A DNA stretch of 64,000 nucleotides. Origin: Acinetobacter rongchengensis (lineage in GTDB: Bacteria; Pseudomonadota; Gammaproteobacteria; Pseudomonadales; Moraxellaceae). The translations under genes and the position numbers were made by a program. The DNA is taken from assembly GCF_003611475.1 (NCBI RefSeq), contig NZ_RAXT01000003.1, positions 1 through 64,000 of the forward strand. The letters are read 5' to 3'. The notes under the pieces were generated by a model. That model searched no databases. It had not been told where the DNA came from and saw only the letters and a program-made list of their open reading frames with translations. Below, piece after piece: positions 17,456 to 26,506 of the stretch (positions are counted from its first letter, which is position 1; the number at the start of each line of letters is the position of its first letter).

Positions 17456-19084
17456 TCACCCAGCTTTCTTTAATGCAAAATCTTTACCAAATAACAACTT
17501 ATTGCGAATCGAAGAAATCGACATTTGATCTGAAATGAGTTCTGCATACCATGCCCCATCCTCAGTATCACCAAACAACACTGCACCAACCACTTTATCT
17601 TTTTGAATAATAATGCGTTTATAAATCTGACGTTTTTCATCATTTAAAATAATGTCTTCAAAATCTTCTTTAGCTTCACTATTTTCCAAATCAATACGGC
17701 CTGCTGAGAACACATCACAACCACTGACTTTTAACTGTGTCGGAACAGTCGGTGCTTTAAAAGTTAAACTACCATGCTCAGCCAAATGCGATGCGCAAAT
17801 GAATGCTTGCCCCCATAATGGCTCAACTAGACCAAAAGTCTGATTACGATGTTCAATGCATTCACCAACTGCATAAATACTTGGGTCATAAGTTTGCATG
17901 GTGTCATTCACCAATACACCGCGGTTACAACGTAAGCCTGCACTTTGCGCTAAAGCCATATTTGGACGAATACCCACAGCAAAAACCACTAAGTCTGCAT
18001 CTAAAATGGTGCCATCTTTGAGTCTCACTTGAGTCACATGACCATTCACTCCAATCAGTTCCTCTGTATTGGCATCAGTGATAATGGAAATCCCTTTTTG
18101 CTCAATACTATGACGTAACATTTGACTGGCTTTACCATCCAACTGGCGTTCCATAATACGATCCATCAGATGTAAAACGGTCACATTCATGCCACGTTGC
18201 TTTAAACCATAGGCGGCTTCTAAACCCAATAATCCACCACCAATCACCACTGCATTTTTTTTGGATTTCGAATAATCCAGCATGGTGTTGACATCATAAA
18301 TATCACGGAAACTGAGTACACCTTCTAAATCTGAACCTTTGACAGGGGGAATAAACGGTTTCGAACCTGTTGCTAAAATCAGGCGGTCATAATCAACCAT
18401 TAAACCGTTTTCGGTATAAACTTGCTTACGCGGACGGTCGATACGCACCGCGGGATCGCCTGCGATAAAGCGAATATTTTTATCGCTATACCATGCATGT
18501 GGATGCAACATAATGTCATCAATGGTTTTATCTCCCGATAATACAGGTGACAACATGATACGGTTATAGTTACCCCATGGTTCTTCACCAATCACGGTAA
18601 TTTCATAACGCTCAGGTGCCATATCTAACAAATCTTCCAAACAACGCATGCCTGCTAGACCATTTCCAATCAGAACTAACTTCATTTTTTCTTGAGAAGT
18701 TCCATTATTGGTAATGTAGGTTTTTTGCGGTGTTGGGCTAATGAGCACGCGCCCATTTTCAATTTTACTCGGAAAAACAAGCAGTTTTTGGTCTTTATCT
18801 TCCAAACAACGGCCTGTTGCCAAACTGAAATGCTGTTTATAAATTGGAGAAGCGACAACACGTTCACCTTGTAAATCTCCAATAATGCCACGTGACATCA
18901 CAAAGGCTTTGCTGAATGGGTCTTGGTTGCTTAAAGCATAAACACGCTTTTCGCTGCCTACCCTAAAAATTGCAATTTGTTGACCATCTAACAATGCACC
19001 GACACCCGTATTCGGCGTAATATCATCCAATGCACAAATATCTAACCAATCTAGTTCATTCATATCTTTTAAAATTGTCATCAT
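17456..19084 (-). CDS. NirD-like domain fused to FAD/NAD(P)H reductase (nitrate/nitrite electron transfer)
   Basis: About 542 aa. Residues 1-110 match the NirD/Rieske-like small subunit fold (WLDICALDDITPNTGVGALLDGQQIAIFRVG, then IYKQHFSLATGRCLED) but lack Rieske Cys/His ligands, as NirD does. Residues 125-540 form a two-dinucleotide-fold reductase: VLIGNGLAGMRCLEDLL (FAD), AVVIGGGLLGLEAAYGL (NAD(P)H), YAVGECIEH. This resembles Klebsiella NasC, which feeds electrons to NasA. The fusion suggests one polypeptide serving both nitrite and nitrate reductases. The ATG at 19084 has AAGG six bases upstream; an in-frame ATG at 19108 is possible. Confidence 0.85.
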   Translation of the reverse strand: MMTILKDMNELDWLDICALDDITPNTGVGALLDGQQIAIFRVGSEKRVYALSNQDPFSKAFVMSRGIIGDLQGERVVASPIYKQHFSLATGRCLEDKDQKLLVFPSKIENGRVLISPTPQKTYITNNGTSQEKMKLVLIGNGLAGMRCLEDLLDMAPERYEITVIGEEPWGNYNRIMLSPVLSGDKTIDDIMLHPHAWYSDKNIRFIAGDPAVRIDRPRKQVYTENGLMVDYDRLILATGSKPFIPPVKGSDLEGVLSFRDIYDVNTMLDYSKSKKNAVVIGGGLLGLEAAYGLKQRGMNVTVLHLMDRIMERQLDGKASQMLRHSIEQKGISIITDANTEELIGVNGHVTQVRLKDGTILDADLVVFAVGIRPNMALAQSAGLRCNRGVLVNDTMQTYDPSIYAVGECIEHRNQTFGLVEPLWGQAFICASHLAEHGSLTFKAPTVPTQLKVSGCDVFSAGRIDLENSEAKEDFEDIILNDEKRQIYKRIIIQKDKVVGAVLFGDTEDGAWYAELISDQMSISSIRNKLLFGKDFALKKAG

Positions 19085-19176
19085 TTCTATCCTTCTGGCT
19101 TTTTTCATCTTTTTCCCTTATTTGTATTTCCCTCAGCGGAAAAAGAGTGGGTAGATGAAAAACATACCTGAGTGTA

Positions 19177-21723
19177 TTAAGCTTCAACCACAGGAATACG
19201 GCTACGATCTCGTTCTGCTTCCGTTTTCGGGCGAATCTGACCACGAACTTCAGCAAATTGAATATGCGGATCTTGTTGTTGTTCTGCTTTCGCATTGATA
19301 AAAGTCACAAAGCGTTTACGCACTTCTGGATCTTCAACTGCTGTACGCCATTCATCTTGATAGGTACCCACCACATGACTCATACGACGTTCAAGTTCTG
19401 CTGCCACGCCAAGCGAATCATGGACTACAACATCTTTAAGGTAGTCCAACCCACCTTCCATATTGTCACGCCATACCGAGGTACGTTGTAAACGATCTGC
19501 TGTTTGGATATAGAACATAAAGAAACGATCGATGTACTTAATTAAAGTTTGCGTATCTAAGTCGGAAGCCAATAATTCTGCATGACGTGGTTTCATCCCG
19601 CCATTACCACAGACATATAAATTCCAACCCTTTTCAGTCGCAATCACACCGACATCCTTACTTTGCGCTTCGGCACATTCACGCGTACAACCTGAAACCG
19701 CCATTTTTAATTTGTGCGGTGAACGTAAGCCTTTGTAGCGATTTTCAAGAAAAATAGCCAAACCAACAGAATCGTCTACACCATAACGACACCATGTACT
19801 GCCTACACAAGATTTCACAGTACGCAATGATTTACCGTAAGCGTGACCAGACTCGAAACCAGCAGCGATGAGTTTTTCCCAAATTTCAGGGAGTTGATGA
19901 ATTTGTGCGCCAAACATGTCGACACGTTGTCCACCTGTTAATTTGGTATACAAACCATACTCTTTGGCAATTTGCCCCACAGCGATTAAGCCATCGGGAG
20001 TGACTTCACCACCTGCCATACGTGGTACGACAGAATAAGACCCATCTTTTTGAATGTTGCCAAGGTAGTAATCATTGCTATCTTGAAGCCCTGCATGACT
20101 TGGTTTTAAAACAAAATCGTTCCAGCAAGAAGCAAGAATATTCGCTGCAGTAGGCTTACAAATATCACAACCCAAACCATGACCATGTTGTTGAATCAGG
20201 TCATCAAACGTTTTGATTTCATTGATACGTACCAAGTGATACAACTCTTGGCGTGAGTAAGCGAAATGCTCACAGATATGGTTATTAACCGTGACACCTT
20301 GGCGTTGTAATTCAGATTTTAAAACTTGAGTCACTAACGGTGCGCATCCACCACACGCTGTCGCTGCTTTGGTACATTTTTTCAAAGCACCGAGTGAGGT
20401 TGAACCATCAGCAATTGCACTACAAATATCGGCTTTAGAGACGTTGTTACATGAACAAATGGTTGCGCTATCGGGTAGTAAATCTACCCCGCTTCCACCT
20501 GATTTACTTGATGATTGTGCATAACCTGGCATGATTAGACTTTCAGGATTTTCTGGAATCTCCAATCCATTCAGCATCATTTGTAATAAATCGTTATATT
20601 CTTTAGCACAACCGACCAGTACCGCACCTAATAACTTATTTTTTTCAGCATTGACGACAATCTTTTTATAGATCATTGCATCTTCATCTGCATAAAAATA
20701 GCTCAGTGAATTTGCTGTCATCGCATGCGCATCACCCACAGATGCAACATCGACACCCATCAGTTTCAATTTGGTGCTCATATCTGCACCAGCAAACTCA
20801 TTACAGCTTTGCTCCATCACGTGTTTTGCTGCAATACGTGCCATATCATAGCCCGGTGCAACTAAACCGTAGATTTTGTTATTCCATAATGCACATTCAC
20901 CAATCGCATATATATCTGCATCAGAGGTTTGGCAATAATCATTGATGACAATCCCGCCACGTTCACCAATGGCTAATCCGCTTTGACGTGCCAATTCATC
21001 ACGTGGACGAATCCCCGCTGAGAACAAAACAATATCTGTTTCAAGTTCAGAACCATCACCAAACTTCATCACATGCGTAGCATTTACACCCTCTTCAATG
21101 GATGATGTTGCCTTTTGCGTATGAACTTTTACTCCGAGATTCTCAATTTTTGAACGTAAAACTTTACCGCCTAAATCATCAATTTGAACCGCCATTAAAC
21201 GTGGTGCAAACTCGACCACATGGGTTTCTAAGTCCAAATCACGTAATGCTTTGGCTGCTTCTAAACCCAATAGCCCGCCACCTATCACCACACCTGTTTT
21301 TGCTGTAAGACTGGCTGCACGAATTGCATCCAAATCTTCAATGGTACGGTAAACAAAACAGTTTTGACGATCATTACCCGGAATTGGAGGAACAAAAGCA
21401 TATGAACCTGTAGCAAGAACCAGTTTGTCATAACTGATCACCTCGCCATGATTGGTGGTGATGAGTTTATTGGCAGTATCAATCGTTGTTGCTTGAGTAC
21501 CTAAACGAAGATCTATTCCATAAGCATCTGCAAAATCTGCGCGGCAAAGAGTCAAATCTTTTGCTGATTTACCTGTAAAATACTCTGTTAAATGTACGCG
21601 GTCATACGCTAAACGAGGTTCTTCCGCCAAGATGGTGATTTCAACTTCATCACCTGCATTTTCTAACACAGATTCAATGAATTTGTGTCCAACCATGCCA
21701 TGACCAATCATCACTAATTTCAT
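19177..21723 (-). CDS. nirB: NADH-dependent nitrite reductase, large subunit
   Basis: About 848 aa, cytoplasmic, reducing nitrite to ammonium. Domains in order: FAD/NADH oxidoreductase (residues 1-400; KLVMIGHGMVGHKFIE, GVVIGGGLLGLEAAKAL), a BFD-like [2Fe-2S] domain (CSCNNVSKADICSAI, CGGCAPLV), a second Cys-bearing stretch (CDICKPTAANIL), then the siroheme/4Fe-4S core with CVGSTWCRYG and SGCTRECAEAQSKDVG. The ATG at 21723 is preferred over a start 15 bases upstream because GAGGAG lies seven bases ahead of it. It follows the nitrate transporter gene by 36 bp and precedes the NirD-FAD fusion gene, which supplies the small-subunit domain. Confidence 0.95.
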   Translation of the reverse strand: MKLVMIGHGMVGHKFIESVLENAGDEVEITILAEEPRLAYDRVHLTEYFTGKSAKDLTLCRADFADAYGIDLRLGTQATTIDTANKLITTNHGEVISYDKLVLATGSYAFVPPIPGNDRQNCFVYRTIEDLDAIRAASLTAKTGVVIGGGLLGLEAAKALRDLDLETHVVEFAPRLMAVQIDDLGGKVLRSKIENLGVKVHTQKATSSIEEGVNATHVMKFGDGSELETDIVLFSAGIRPRDELARQSGLAIGERGGIVINDYCQTSDADIYAIGECALWNNKIYGLVAPGYDMARIAAKHVMEQSCNEFAGADMSTKLKLMGVDVASVGDAHAMTANSLSYFYADEDAMIYKKIVVNAEKNKLLGAVLVGCAKEYNDLLQMMLNGLEIPENPESLIMPGYAQSSSKSGGSGVDLLPDSATICSCNNVSKADICSAIADGSTSLGALKKCTKAATACGGCAPLVTQVLKSELQRQGVTVNNHICEHFAYSRQELYHLVRINEIKTFDDLIQQHGHGLGCDICKPTAANILASCWNDFVLKPSHAGLQDSNDYYLGNIQKDGSYSVVPRMAGGEVTPDGLIAVGQIAKEYGLYTKLTGGQRVDMFGAQIHQLPEIWEKLIAAGFESGHAYGKSLRTVKSCVGSTWCRYGVDDSVGLAIFLENRYKGLRSPHKLKMAVSGCTRECAEAQSKDVGVIATEKGWNLYVCGNGGMKPRHAELLASDLDTQTLIKYIDRFFMFYIQTADRLQRTSVWRDNMEGGLDYLKDVVVHDSLGVAAELERRMSHVVGTYQDEWRTAVEDPEVRKRFVTFINAKAEQQQDPHIQFAEVRGQIRPKTEAERDRSRIPVVEA

Positions 21724-21759
21724 ATCAATTCTCCTCAATTCTTCTGGTTATTGTTTGGC

Positions 21760-23133
21760 TTAAACGCTTTGTTTAATACTTGCTGAAGCATTTTGTTCCA
21801 TGCCATCACGTTCAAGTAACGCCGCTTCAAATAACTTTTGTTCTTTCTCTTTATGTTCAACTGAGAAGCGAATCATCAACACACAGCTTGCTGCAATCAC
21901 CACCAAACCACCTAAAACCATCAATGTGGTTTGAATATCCAACATACCTTTAAGTAAAAAGCCTGCTGCCACAGCCCCCACATTACCGCCTGCACCAATA
22001 ATGCCTGCAACACCGCCTAGAGCATCACGGTCAATGAATGGAACCAATGCGTAAGTCGCACCACACGCCATGTGTGTAAATAAGGCAAATATGGTCATCG
22101 CGAGGATGGCAAGCACTGCGGTATTCATTTGTGAGAATACGATCAGGAATAAACCTTCCATCAAAATCATCGCGAATAAAACTTTAGTACGACCGTCTAA
22201 ACCTTTTTTCGTTGCCACTTTGTCTGAAACGATGCCACCCAGTGCACGAGCAAATAACGCCAGTAAACCGAAGATTCCCGCAGCCATACCCGCTTCTTTT
22301 AAACCAAATTTAAAATGATCTACGTAGTACATTGCGACAATGTTATGAATGAAGATTTCAATGCCAAAACATGCTGCGTAAGCACCAAATAAAATCCAAA
22401 CACGGTAGTTTTTCGCAGCATGCATCAAGATTGCAACACCACCTTTTTTATCACTACCGACACTTACACCTTGTGCACGTAATGCTTTAAAGTCACCTTG
22501 TGGACAGTCTTGAGTAAATTTCCAATACATTGCACCTACGATGAGCATAAGTAGTCCAGGAACGATGAGTGCAATTCTCCACCCCATCGCTTGTTCAACA
22601 CCGAACATAACCAAGGCACCGAGCATCAATGGCATGAGTACTTGTGTTGCCCCACCACCCGCATTGCCCCAACCTGCGGTTGCTGCATTTGCAGTGCCCA
22701 CAACGTTTGGCGCAAACATAATACTGGTATGGTATTGCGTAATGACAAAGCTTGCTCCGATCGCCCCAATCAATAAACGGAAGAACAGGAAGGACTCATA
22801 GCTGTTGGCAGACGCCACACCAAATACGGGAATACTGCCGAGGATTAAAAGTGCGGTATAGGTTTTACGTGGTCCGTATTTATCACACAATGGTCCAACA
22901 ATGAGACGCACCAGAATCGTAATTGCAACTGCTGCTATATTAATATTGGCGATCTGATCTTTAGTGAGATGAAACTCACCAGCGATCACTGGCATGAGTG
23001 GTGCGCAGGCAAACCATGCAAAGAAGCAGACAAAAAAGGCGAGCCAACTCATGTGGAAGGCTCTCATCGCTGCGCTGCTGAAACTGAAAAGACTTATTTT
23101 TGTTGCTTTTTTAGCATCTAAATTTGAAGACAT
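21760..23133 (-). CDS. Nitrate/nitrite transporter, MFS (NNP family)
   Basis: About 457 aa with 12 predicted membrane spans. It carries the nitrate signature of the NarK/NasA/NrtP family, GWGNAGGGATQVLMPL near residue 155 and GAGGNVGAVAAGFL near residue 375, and the MFS loop motif GPLCDKYGPRK. It takes up nitrate, and possibly exports nitrite, at the inner membrane. The start at 23133 has AGGAG at good spacing; the ATG at 23139 would sit on the ribosome site. It is the first gene of the nitrate operon, behind a sigma-54 promoter and an ANTAR-type leader. Confidence 0.92.
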   Translation of the reverse strand: MSSNLDAKKATKISLFSFSSAAMRAFHMSWLAFFVCFFAWFACAPLMPVIAGEFHLTKDQIANINIAAVAITILVRLIVGPLCDKYGPRKTYTALLILGSIPVFGVASANSYESFLFFRLLIGAIGASFVITQYHTSIMFAPNVVGTANAATAGWGNAGGGATQVLMPLMLGALVMFGVEQAMGWRIALIVPGLLMLIVGAMYWKFTQDCPQGDFKALRAQGVSVGSDKKGGVAILMHAAKNYRVWILFGAYAACFGIEIFIHNIVAMYYVDHFKFGLKEAGMAAGIFGLLALFARALGGIVSDKVATKKGLDGRTKVLFAMILMEGLFLIVFSQMNTAVLAILAMTIFALFTHMACGATYALVPFIDRDALGGVAGIIGAGGNVGAVAAGFLLKGMLDIQTTLMVLGGLVVIAASCVLMIRFSVEHKEKEQKLFEAALLERDGMEQNASASIKQSV

Positions 23134-23207
23134 AACCATCTCCTTCCTGAACTGAGCGTATTGTGTTTTCTGCTATGCGGATAGCTGCACACCAGAGTCG
23201 ATCAGAA

Positions 23208-23257
23208 CGGACATCGTTGGCCGCCTTACAAATTTTATTAGAGTCGTCTTTGACTCA
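23208..23257 (-). promoter_or_regulatory. ANTAR-type two-hexaloop leader RNA (NasT target)
   Basis: Read on the minus strand from the predicted transcript start (about 23257), the first hairpin is GAGUC-AAAGAC-GACUC (23256-23241). After a 17-nt linker comes CGGCC-AACGAU-GUCCG (23223-23208), with one C-U mismatch in the stem. Both hexaloops have A at position 1 and G at position 4, the signature bound by ANTAR domains such as those of NasR/NasT. NasT is encoded just across the promoter region. The next 75 nt up to the transporter gene can form GCUAU-CCGC-AUAGC, but no U-run is visible, so the downstream switching element is unclear. Confidence 0.6.
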
Positions 23258-23267
23258 TGAGGAGTAA

Positions 23268-23285
23268 AGCAATGTATATGCCAAC
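23268..23285 (-). promoter_or_regulatory. Sigma-54 promoter of the nitrate assimilation operon
   Basis: The minus strand reads TTGGCATATACATTGCTT, nearly the full -24/-12 consensus; GG (23282-23281) and GC (23270-23269) are 12 bases apart. The predicted start is near 23257, at the base of the first leader hairpin. Confidence 0.85.
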
Positions 23286-23403
23286 TTTTAAAATTATGAT
23301 TCAAAGAATTGTTTTTATTAATAAAAAATACTCTATATTTAATTTTCATATTTTATTAATTGATCTTTTATTTTCAAATTTTATTGAGCGTCAAATTAAC
23401 CAA

Positions 23404-23440
23404 TGCGATCAATGAGCGCATTTTGCTACATTTCAGTGCG
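23404..23440. promoter_or_regulatory. Tandem NtrC-like enhancer sites
   Basis: TGC-N11-GCA at 23404-23420 matches the NtrC dimer site pattern. TGC-N11-GCG at 23424-23440 is a near match exactly 20 bp (two turns) away, on the same DNA face. They lie about 85 bp from the nasT -24 element and about 125 bp from the transporter -24 element, so they could serve both divergent sigma-54 promoters. The rest of 23286-23400 is very AT-rich. Confidence 0.55.
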
Positions 23441-23500
23441 TTTTAAATTTATACCTACCCCAAACTCTGCTCTATAGTCCAATCTATTGCTATATAAGGC

Positions 23501-23518
23501 TTGGCATCTTTTTTGCTT
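23501..23518 (+). promoter_or_regulatory. Sigma-54 promoter of nasT-nasS
   Basis: TTGGCATCTTTTTTGCTT places GG (23503-23504) and GC (23515-23516) 12 bases apart. The predicted start near 23528 gives a short leader before the nasT ATG at 23561. Confidence 0.75.
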
Positions 23519-23560
23519 TACGATAATGCATAACTATAGGTAGGCTTTTTCTGAAGCATC

Positions 23561-24148
23561 ATGTCAAAACTAAAAATAGCTTTAATCGATGATGATTTTG
23601 ATCGTGCAGAATTCGTTAAACTCACACTTATCGAACATCAATTTGAGGTCGTCGCTTGTTTGATGACTCACCAACTCGATTTACTTTATCTACAACACAT
23701 TCAAGCTGATGTGATTTTATTAGACATGGATCATCCACAACGTGACATTATTGAAAGTTGCGTGAGTCAATTCGACTTGCCTACGGTATTATTTACTAAA
23801 AATAGTCATAAAGACACCATTAAAAGTGCCATTGAAGCAGGGATCACTGCCTATATTGTCGATGGTATACAACCTTCAAAATTAGACAGTATTTTAGAAA
23901 TAGCCATTGAACAATATAAAAAACACAAGAAATTATTGAACGACCTACAAGACACTAAAAGTAAATTAGCGGATCGTAAAGACATTGAAAAAGCGAAGGT
24001 TTTACTCATGCAATTGCATCATATTGATGAAGAACATGCGTTTGCCCTACTCCGTAAAAATGCTATGAGTCATCGTATGACCATCGGAGAAATGGCTCGT
24101 CGTTTGTTAGATGCACAACTTCTTTTACAATCCCAAATTAAGGAGTAA
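23561..24148 (+). CDS. nasT: ANTAR-domain nitrate response protein NasT
   Basis: 195 aa. Residues 1-120 are a receiver-like domain (KIALIDDDFDRAEFVKLTL, ADVILLDMDHPQRD), and residues about 130-190 are a helical ANTAR RNA-binding domain (DRKDIEKAKVLLMQLHHIDEEHAFALLRKNAMSHRMTIGEMARRLL). NasT binds the nitrate operon leader RNA and prevents early termination when NasS releases it. The stop is 4 bp ahead of nasS, so the two are co-expressed. The T-then-S order is the same as in Paracoccus. Confidence 0.92.
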   Translation: MSKLKIALIDDDFDRAEFVKLTLIEHQFEVVACLMTHQLDLLYLQHIQADVILLDMDHPQRDIIESCVSQFDLPTVLFTKNSHKDTIKSAIEAGITAYIVDGIQPSKLDSILEIAIEQYKKHKKLLNDLQDTKSKLADRKDIEKAKVLLMQLHHIDEEHAFALLRKNAMSHRMTIGEMARRLLDAQLLLQSQIKE

Positions 24149-24152
24149 TAAA

Positions 24153-25142
24153 ATGTCGAATTTAGAAAAAACTGAGATTCGATTAGGTTACGTTCCTTTA
24201 CTGGATTGTATCGCCATCCTTTGGGCAAAACATCAAGGCTATTTTGCAGAAGTGGGTTTAAATGTAACACTCATCAAAGAAGCATCTTGGGCAAGTTTGC
24301 GTGATCGTTTGGCTTTTGGTTTTTTAGATGCAGCGCACTGTTTGTCTGCAATGCTCCCTGCTGCGACTTTGGGTGCAGATCAATTGGGTATTCCATTTCA
24401 AACGCCTTTAGTTTTAAGCAACGATCAGACTTCTATTAGTCTAAGTCAAAAATTATGCTTTGAACTGAATATTACAGCGCATGATGCACCTGAAAGCTCG
24501 GCGAAGAAAATTGCCACAATGCTTCACCAACAACAAAATATTCGTTTAGCCCATGTTTTTCAGCATTCCATTCACCATTATTGTTTAAAAGAATGGCTTG
24601 CATTGGCCGATGCACAAGCTGCCCACACATTGAAACTTCTCACACTTCCACCACCGTATATGGTGGAAGCAATTTCAAAACAATTGATTGATGGTTTTTG
24701 TGTGGGTGAACCATGGAATATTCAAGCTGAACTTGAGGGCTTAAGTACCACGATCTGCGCTAGTCAGCAATTTGCACCACAAATTGCCAATAAAGTTTTT
24801 GCTGTTACCCAAGAGTGGGCAATTCAACATCCAAATACATTAAATGCACTTTGCCAAGCGATCATAAAAGCACAAAATGATTTGAAAATGATTGAAGCAA
24901 TTGATGATGTTTGGAAAATTTTAATTGATTACAATATTATTCGATTTAATTGTTCCCAATTTATTCATGTGCAATCTTTCCACAAAATCCAGAACATCAT
25001 TCAAAACTTAGTTCCAGAAGATGTTTCACCTAAAGCTTCAGATTTCGAATGGATAATTCATCAAATGCAGAAATGGGACAAACTAGAGGTGAGTGATGAG
25101 AAAATTAAACAGATTGCCAAGCAATGTATTGTTACTCTTTAA
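24153..25142 (+). CDS. nasS: Nitrate sensor NasS (NrtA-like)
   Basis: 329 aa, related to the periplasmic nitrate-binding protein NrtA but without a signal peptide, which fits a cytoplasmic sensor. Family marks include EIRLGYVPLLDCIAILWAKHQGYFAEVGLNVTLIKEASWASLRDRLAFGFLDAAHCLSAML and GFCVGEPWN. Nitrate binding is expected to release NasT from a NasS-NasT complex. The ATG at 24153 has AAGGAG seven bases upstream. A hairpin with arms AAAGCAATCA and TGATTGCTTT follows at 25179-25213. Confidence 0.92.
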   Translation: MSNLEKTEIRLGYVPLLDCIAILWAKHQGYFAEVGLNVTLIKEASWASLRDRLAFGFLDAAHCLSAMLPAATLGADQLGIPFQTPLVLSNDQTSISLSQKLCFELNITAHDAPESSAKKIATMLHQQQNIRLAHVFQHSIHHYCLKEWLALADAQAAHTLKLLTLPPPYMVEAISKQLIDGFCVGEPWNIQAELEGLSTTICASQQFAPQIANKVFAVTQEWAIQHPNTLNALCQAIIKAQNDLKMIEAIDDVWKILIDYNIIRFNCSQFIHVQSFHKIQNIIQNLVPEDVSPKASDFEWIIHQMQKWDKLEVSDEKIKQIAKQCIVTL

Positions 25143-25178
25143 AAAAGTCTAATTGGTAATCGACTGATCATCAAATCC

Positions 25179-25213
25179 AAAGCAATCAGCGTCCTCATTG
25201 CAGTGATTGCTTT
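25179..25213 (+). terminator. Possible terminator of nasT-nasS
   Basis: The arms AAAGCAATCA (25179-25188) and TGATTGCTTT (25204-25213) enclose a 15-base loop. Only a short T tract follows, so it may be a weak terminator. Confidence 0.5.
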
Positions 25214-25304
25214 AGCCTTTAAATCGTTGAACTCTATACGTCTTATCAAATAGCACTGTCTCATTAAGAAATAATTTTTATAATCAGATATTTAATAGAA
25301 CACC

Positions 25305-25634
25305 CTATCCATTTAACATATAGTTTAACATATAGTTTAACGTATAGAAACACAATAAACTTAGGCCTAAATTCAACAAAATTTTCTTAGAAATCAGTGC
25401 AAAAACAACACATAAAATAGCGGTAAGAAAATAAGCATCCAGAGGTAAAGTACGTAACTGTTCGCCCTGAAAGAATACAATTGGAGCACAGATTGCAGTG
25501 AGTAAACAGGGTGCAGAATACTGCAACATATTTCCAATAAATACAGGCAACTTAAATGCAATTTTGGGTTCTAGAAAAAAATAGCGATTTATAAAAACAA
25601 TCAAAGCTAAGCTGAGCAATAAAATCCAAGTCAT
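25305..25634 (-). CDS. azlD: AzlD-family branched-chain amino acid exporter subunit
   Basis: 109 aa, hydrophobic, with four probable membrane spans and the family pattern LPVFIGNMLQYSAPCLLTAICAPIVFF. It pairs with AzlC to export branched-chain amino acids or analogues. Its start overlaps the azlC stop by an ATGA-type junction. The last residues repeat LNYMLNYMLNG, encoded by three 12-bp units TTTAACATATAG (third unit with one change) at 25312-25347, a likely recent slippage expansion of the C-terminus. Confidence 0.85.
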   Translation of the reverse strand: MTWILLLSLALIVFINRYFFLEPKIAFKLPVFIGNMLQYSAPCLLTAICAPIVFFQGEQLRTLPLDAYFLTAILCVVFALISKKILLNLGLSLLCFYTLNYMLNYMLNG

Positions 25635-26422
25635 TTTCTTTTCTCCATGATTGTTTGCGTGTTTTTTTGTATGCTTTTTTGCGTGGTTTTCCTCGTAGCT
25701 TTCTTCATCGTTTTAGCCATAGACATGGCGCCCAACATTCCAAGTAAACCTGACAAAACCAGCCCCCCTTCAAATTGGAAATATTTAAAAACACAAGCTG
25801 AAATTAAAGTGACGACTACCCCCACTAATGTTGCAATATTTTTAATCATTGGGACAATAATCAAAATAAATACGGCAACAATTGAGAAATCTAAATGCAG
25901 ACTTTCTAAATTTGGAATAGATTGAGCAAGTAAAATCCCCAATAAACTAAACAAACACCACGCCAAATAAAAGCACAAACCAGCTCCAAATAAATAAGCA
26001 AATGTGCGCTGTTTATTTTCTCCAATTCCTACAGCAAAAAGTTCATCTGTGAGTAAAAACCCTATCAGCAGCCGTTGATGGAGTGGAAATTGCGAGACTT
26101 CTTTACGAAAATTTAAGGCATAAATTAAATGCTGACTGGTTAAAAAGAAAATCGTGATCATAATCGTGAATACAGAAGCATGCGACATGACCAAACCTAA
26201 ACTGACGAGCTGAGCTGCCCCTGCAAAGACAATTGCTGACATAGAAAATGCTTGAGCAAAACTTAAACCTGCATTGATTGCCATCGACCCCGCCAGAATT
26301 CCCCATGGCAAAACAGCAATCGATAAAGGCAAAATATCCATAACACCCTGAAAAAAAGCTTTTTTATTTAAAGCCTTTGGTGCGATTACCTGATTTGGAA
26401 TAGGTTCAAATTGATGACTCAT
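25631..26422 (-). CDS. azlC: AzlC-family branched-chain amino acid exporter subunit
   Basis: About 263 aa with the AzlC/YgaZ pattern ILPLSIAVLPWGILAGSMAINAGLSFAQAFSMSAIVFAGAAQLVSLGL and FLLTDELFAVG, and about six to eight membrane spans. It forms the larger half of the AzlCD exporter. The C-terminal 25 residues are a basic Lys/Thr/Gln-rich tail (KTMKKATRKTTQKSIQKN) beyond the usual end. The start at 26422 is a choice among several ATGs within 18 bases and is not certain. An AraC-type regulator gene lies just upstream on the same strand. Confidence 0.88.
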   Translation of the reverse strand: MSHQFEPIPNQVIAPKALNKKAFFQGVMDILPLSIAVLPWGILAGSMAINAGLSFAQAFSMSAIVFAGAAQLVSLGLVMSHASVFTIMITIFFLTSQHLIYALNFRKEVSQFPLHQRLLIGFLLTDELFAVGIGENKQRTFAYLFGAGLCFYLAWCLFSLLGILLAQSIPNLESLHLDFSIVAVFILIIVPMIKNIATLVGVVVTLISACVFKYFQFEGGLVLSGLLGMLGAMSMAKTMKKATRKTTQKSIQKNTQTIMEKRK

Positions 26423-26506
26423 CGGCATCATCCATAACAAAGAACAAAAAAGAATAGCATCAGTATCTTTGAATAGCGCAATAAAAGATTGGATAAAATT
26501 GCTATT

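Noticed and set aside
25647..25925. A 92-codon + strand frame with hydrophobic character
   Set aside because: It is antisense to the azlC coding region; hydrophobic composition mirrors the membrane protein on the other strand.
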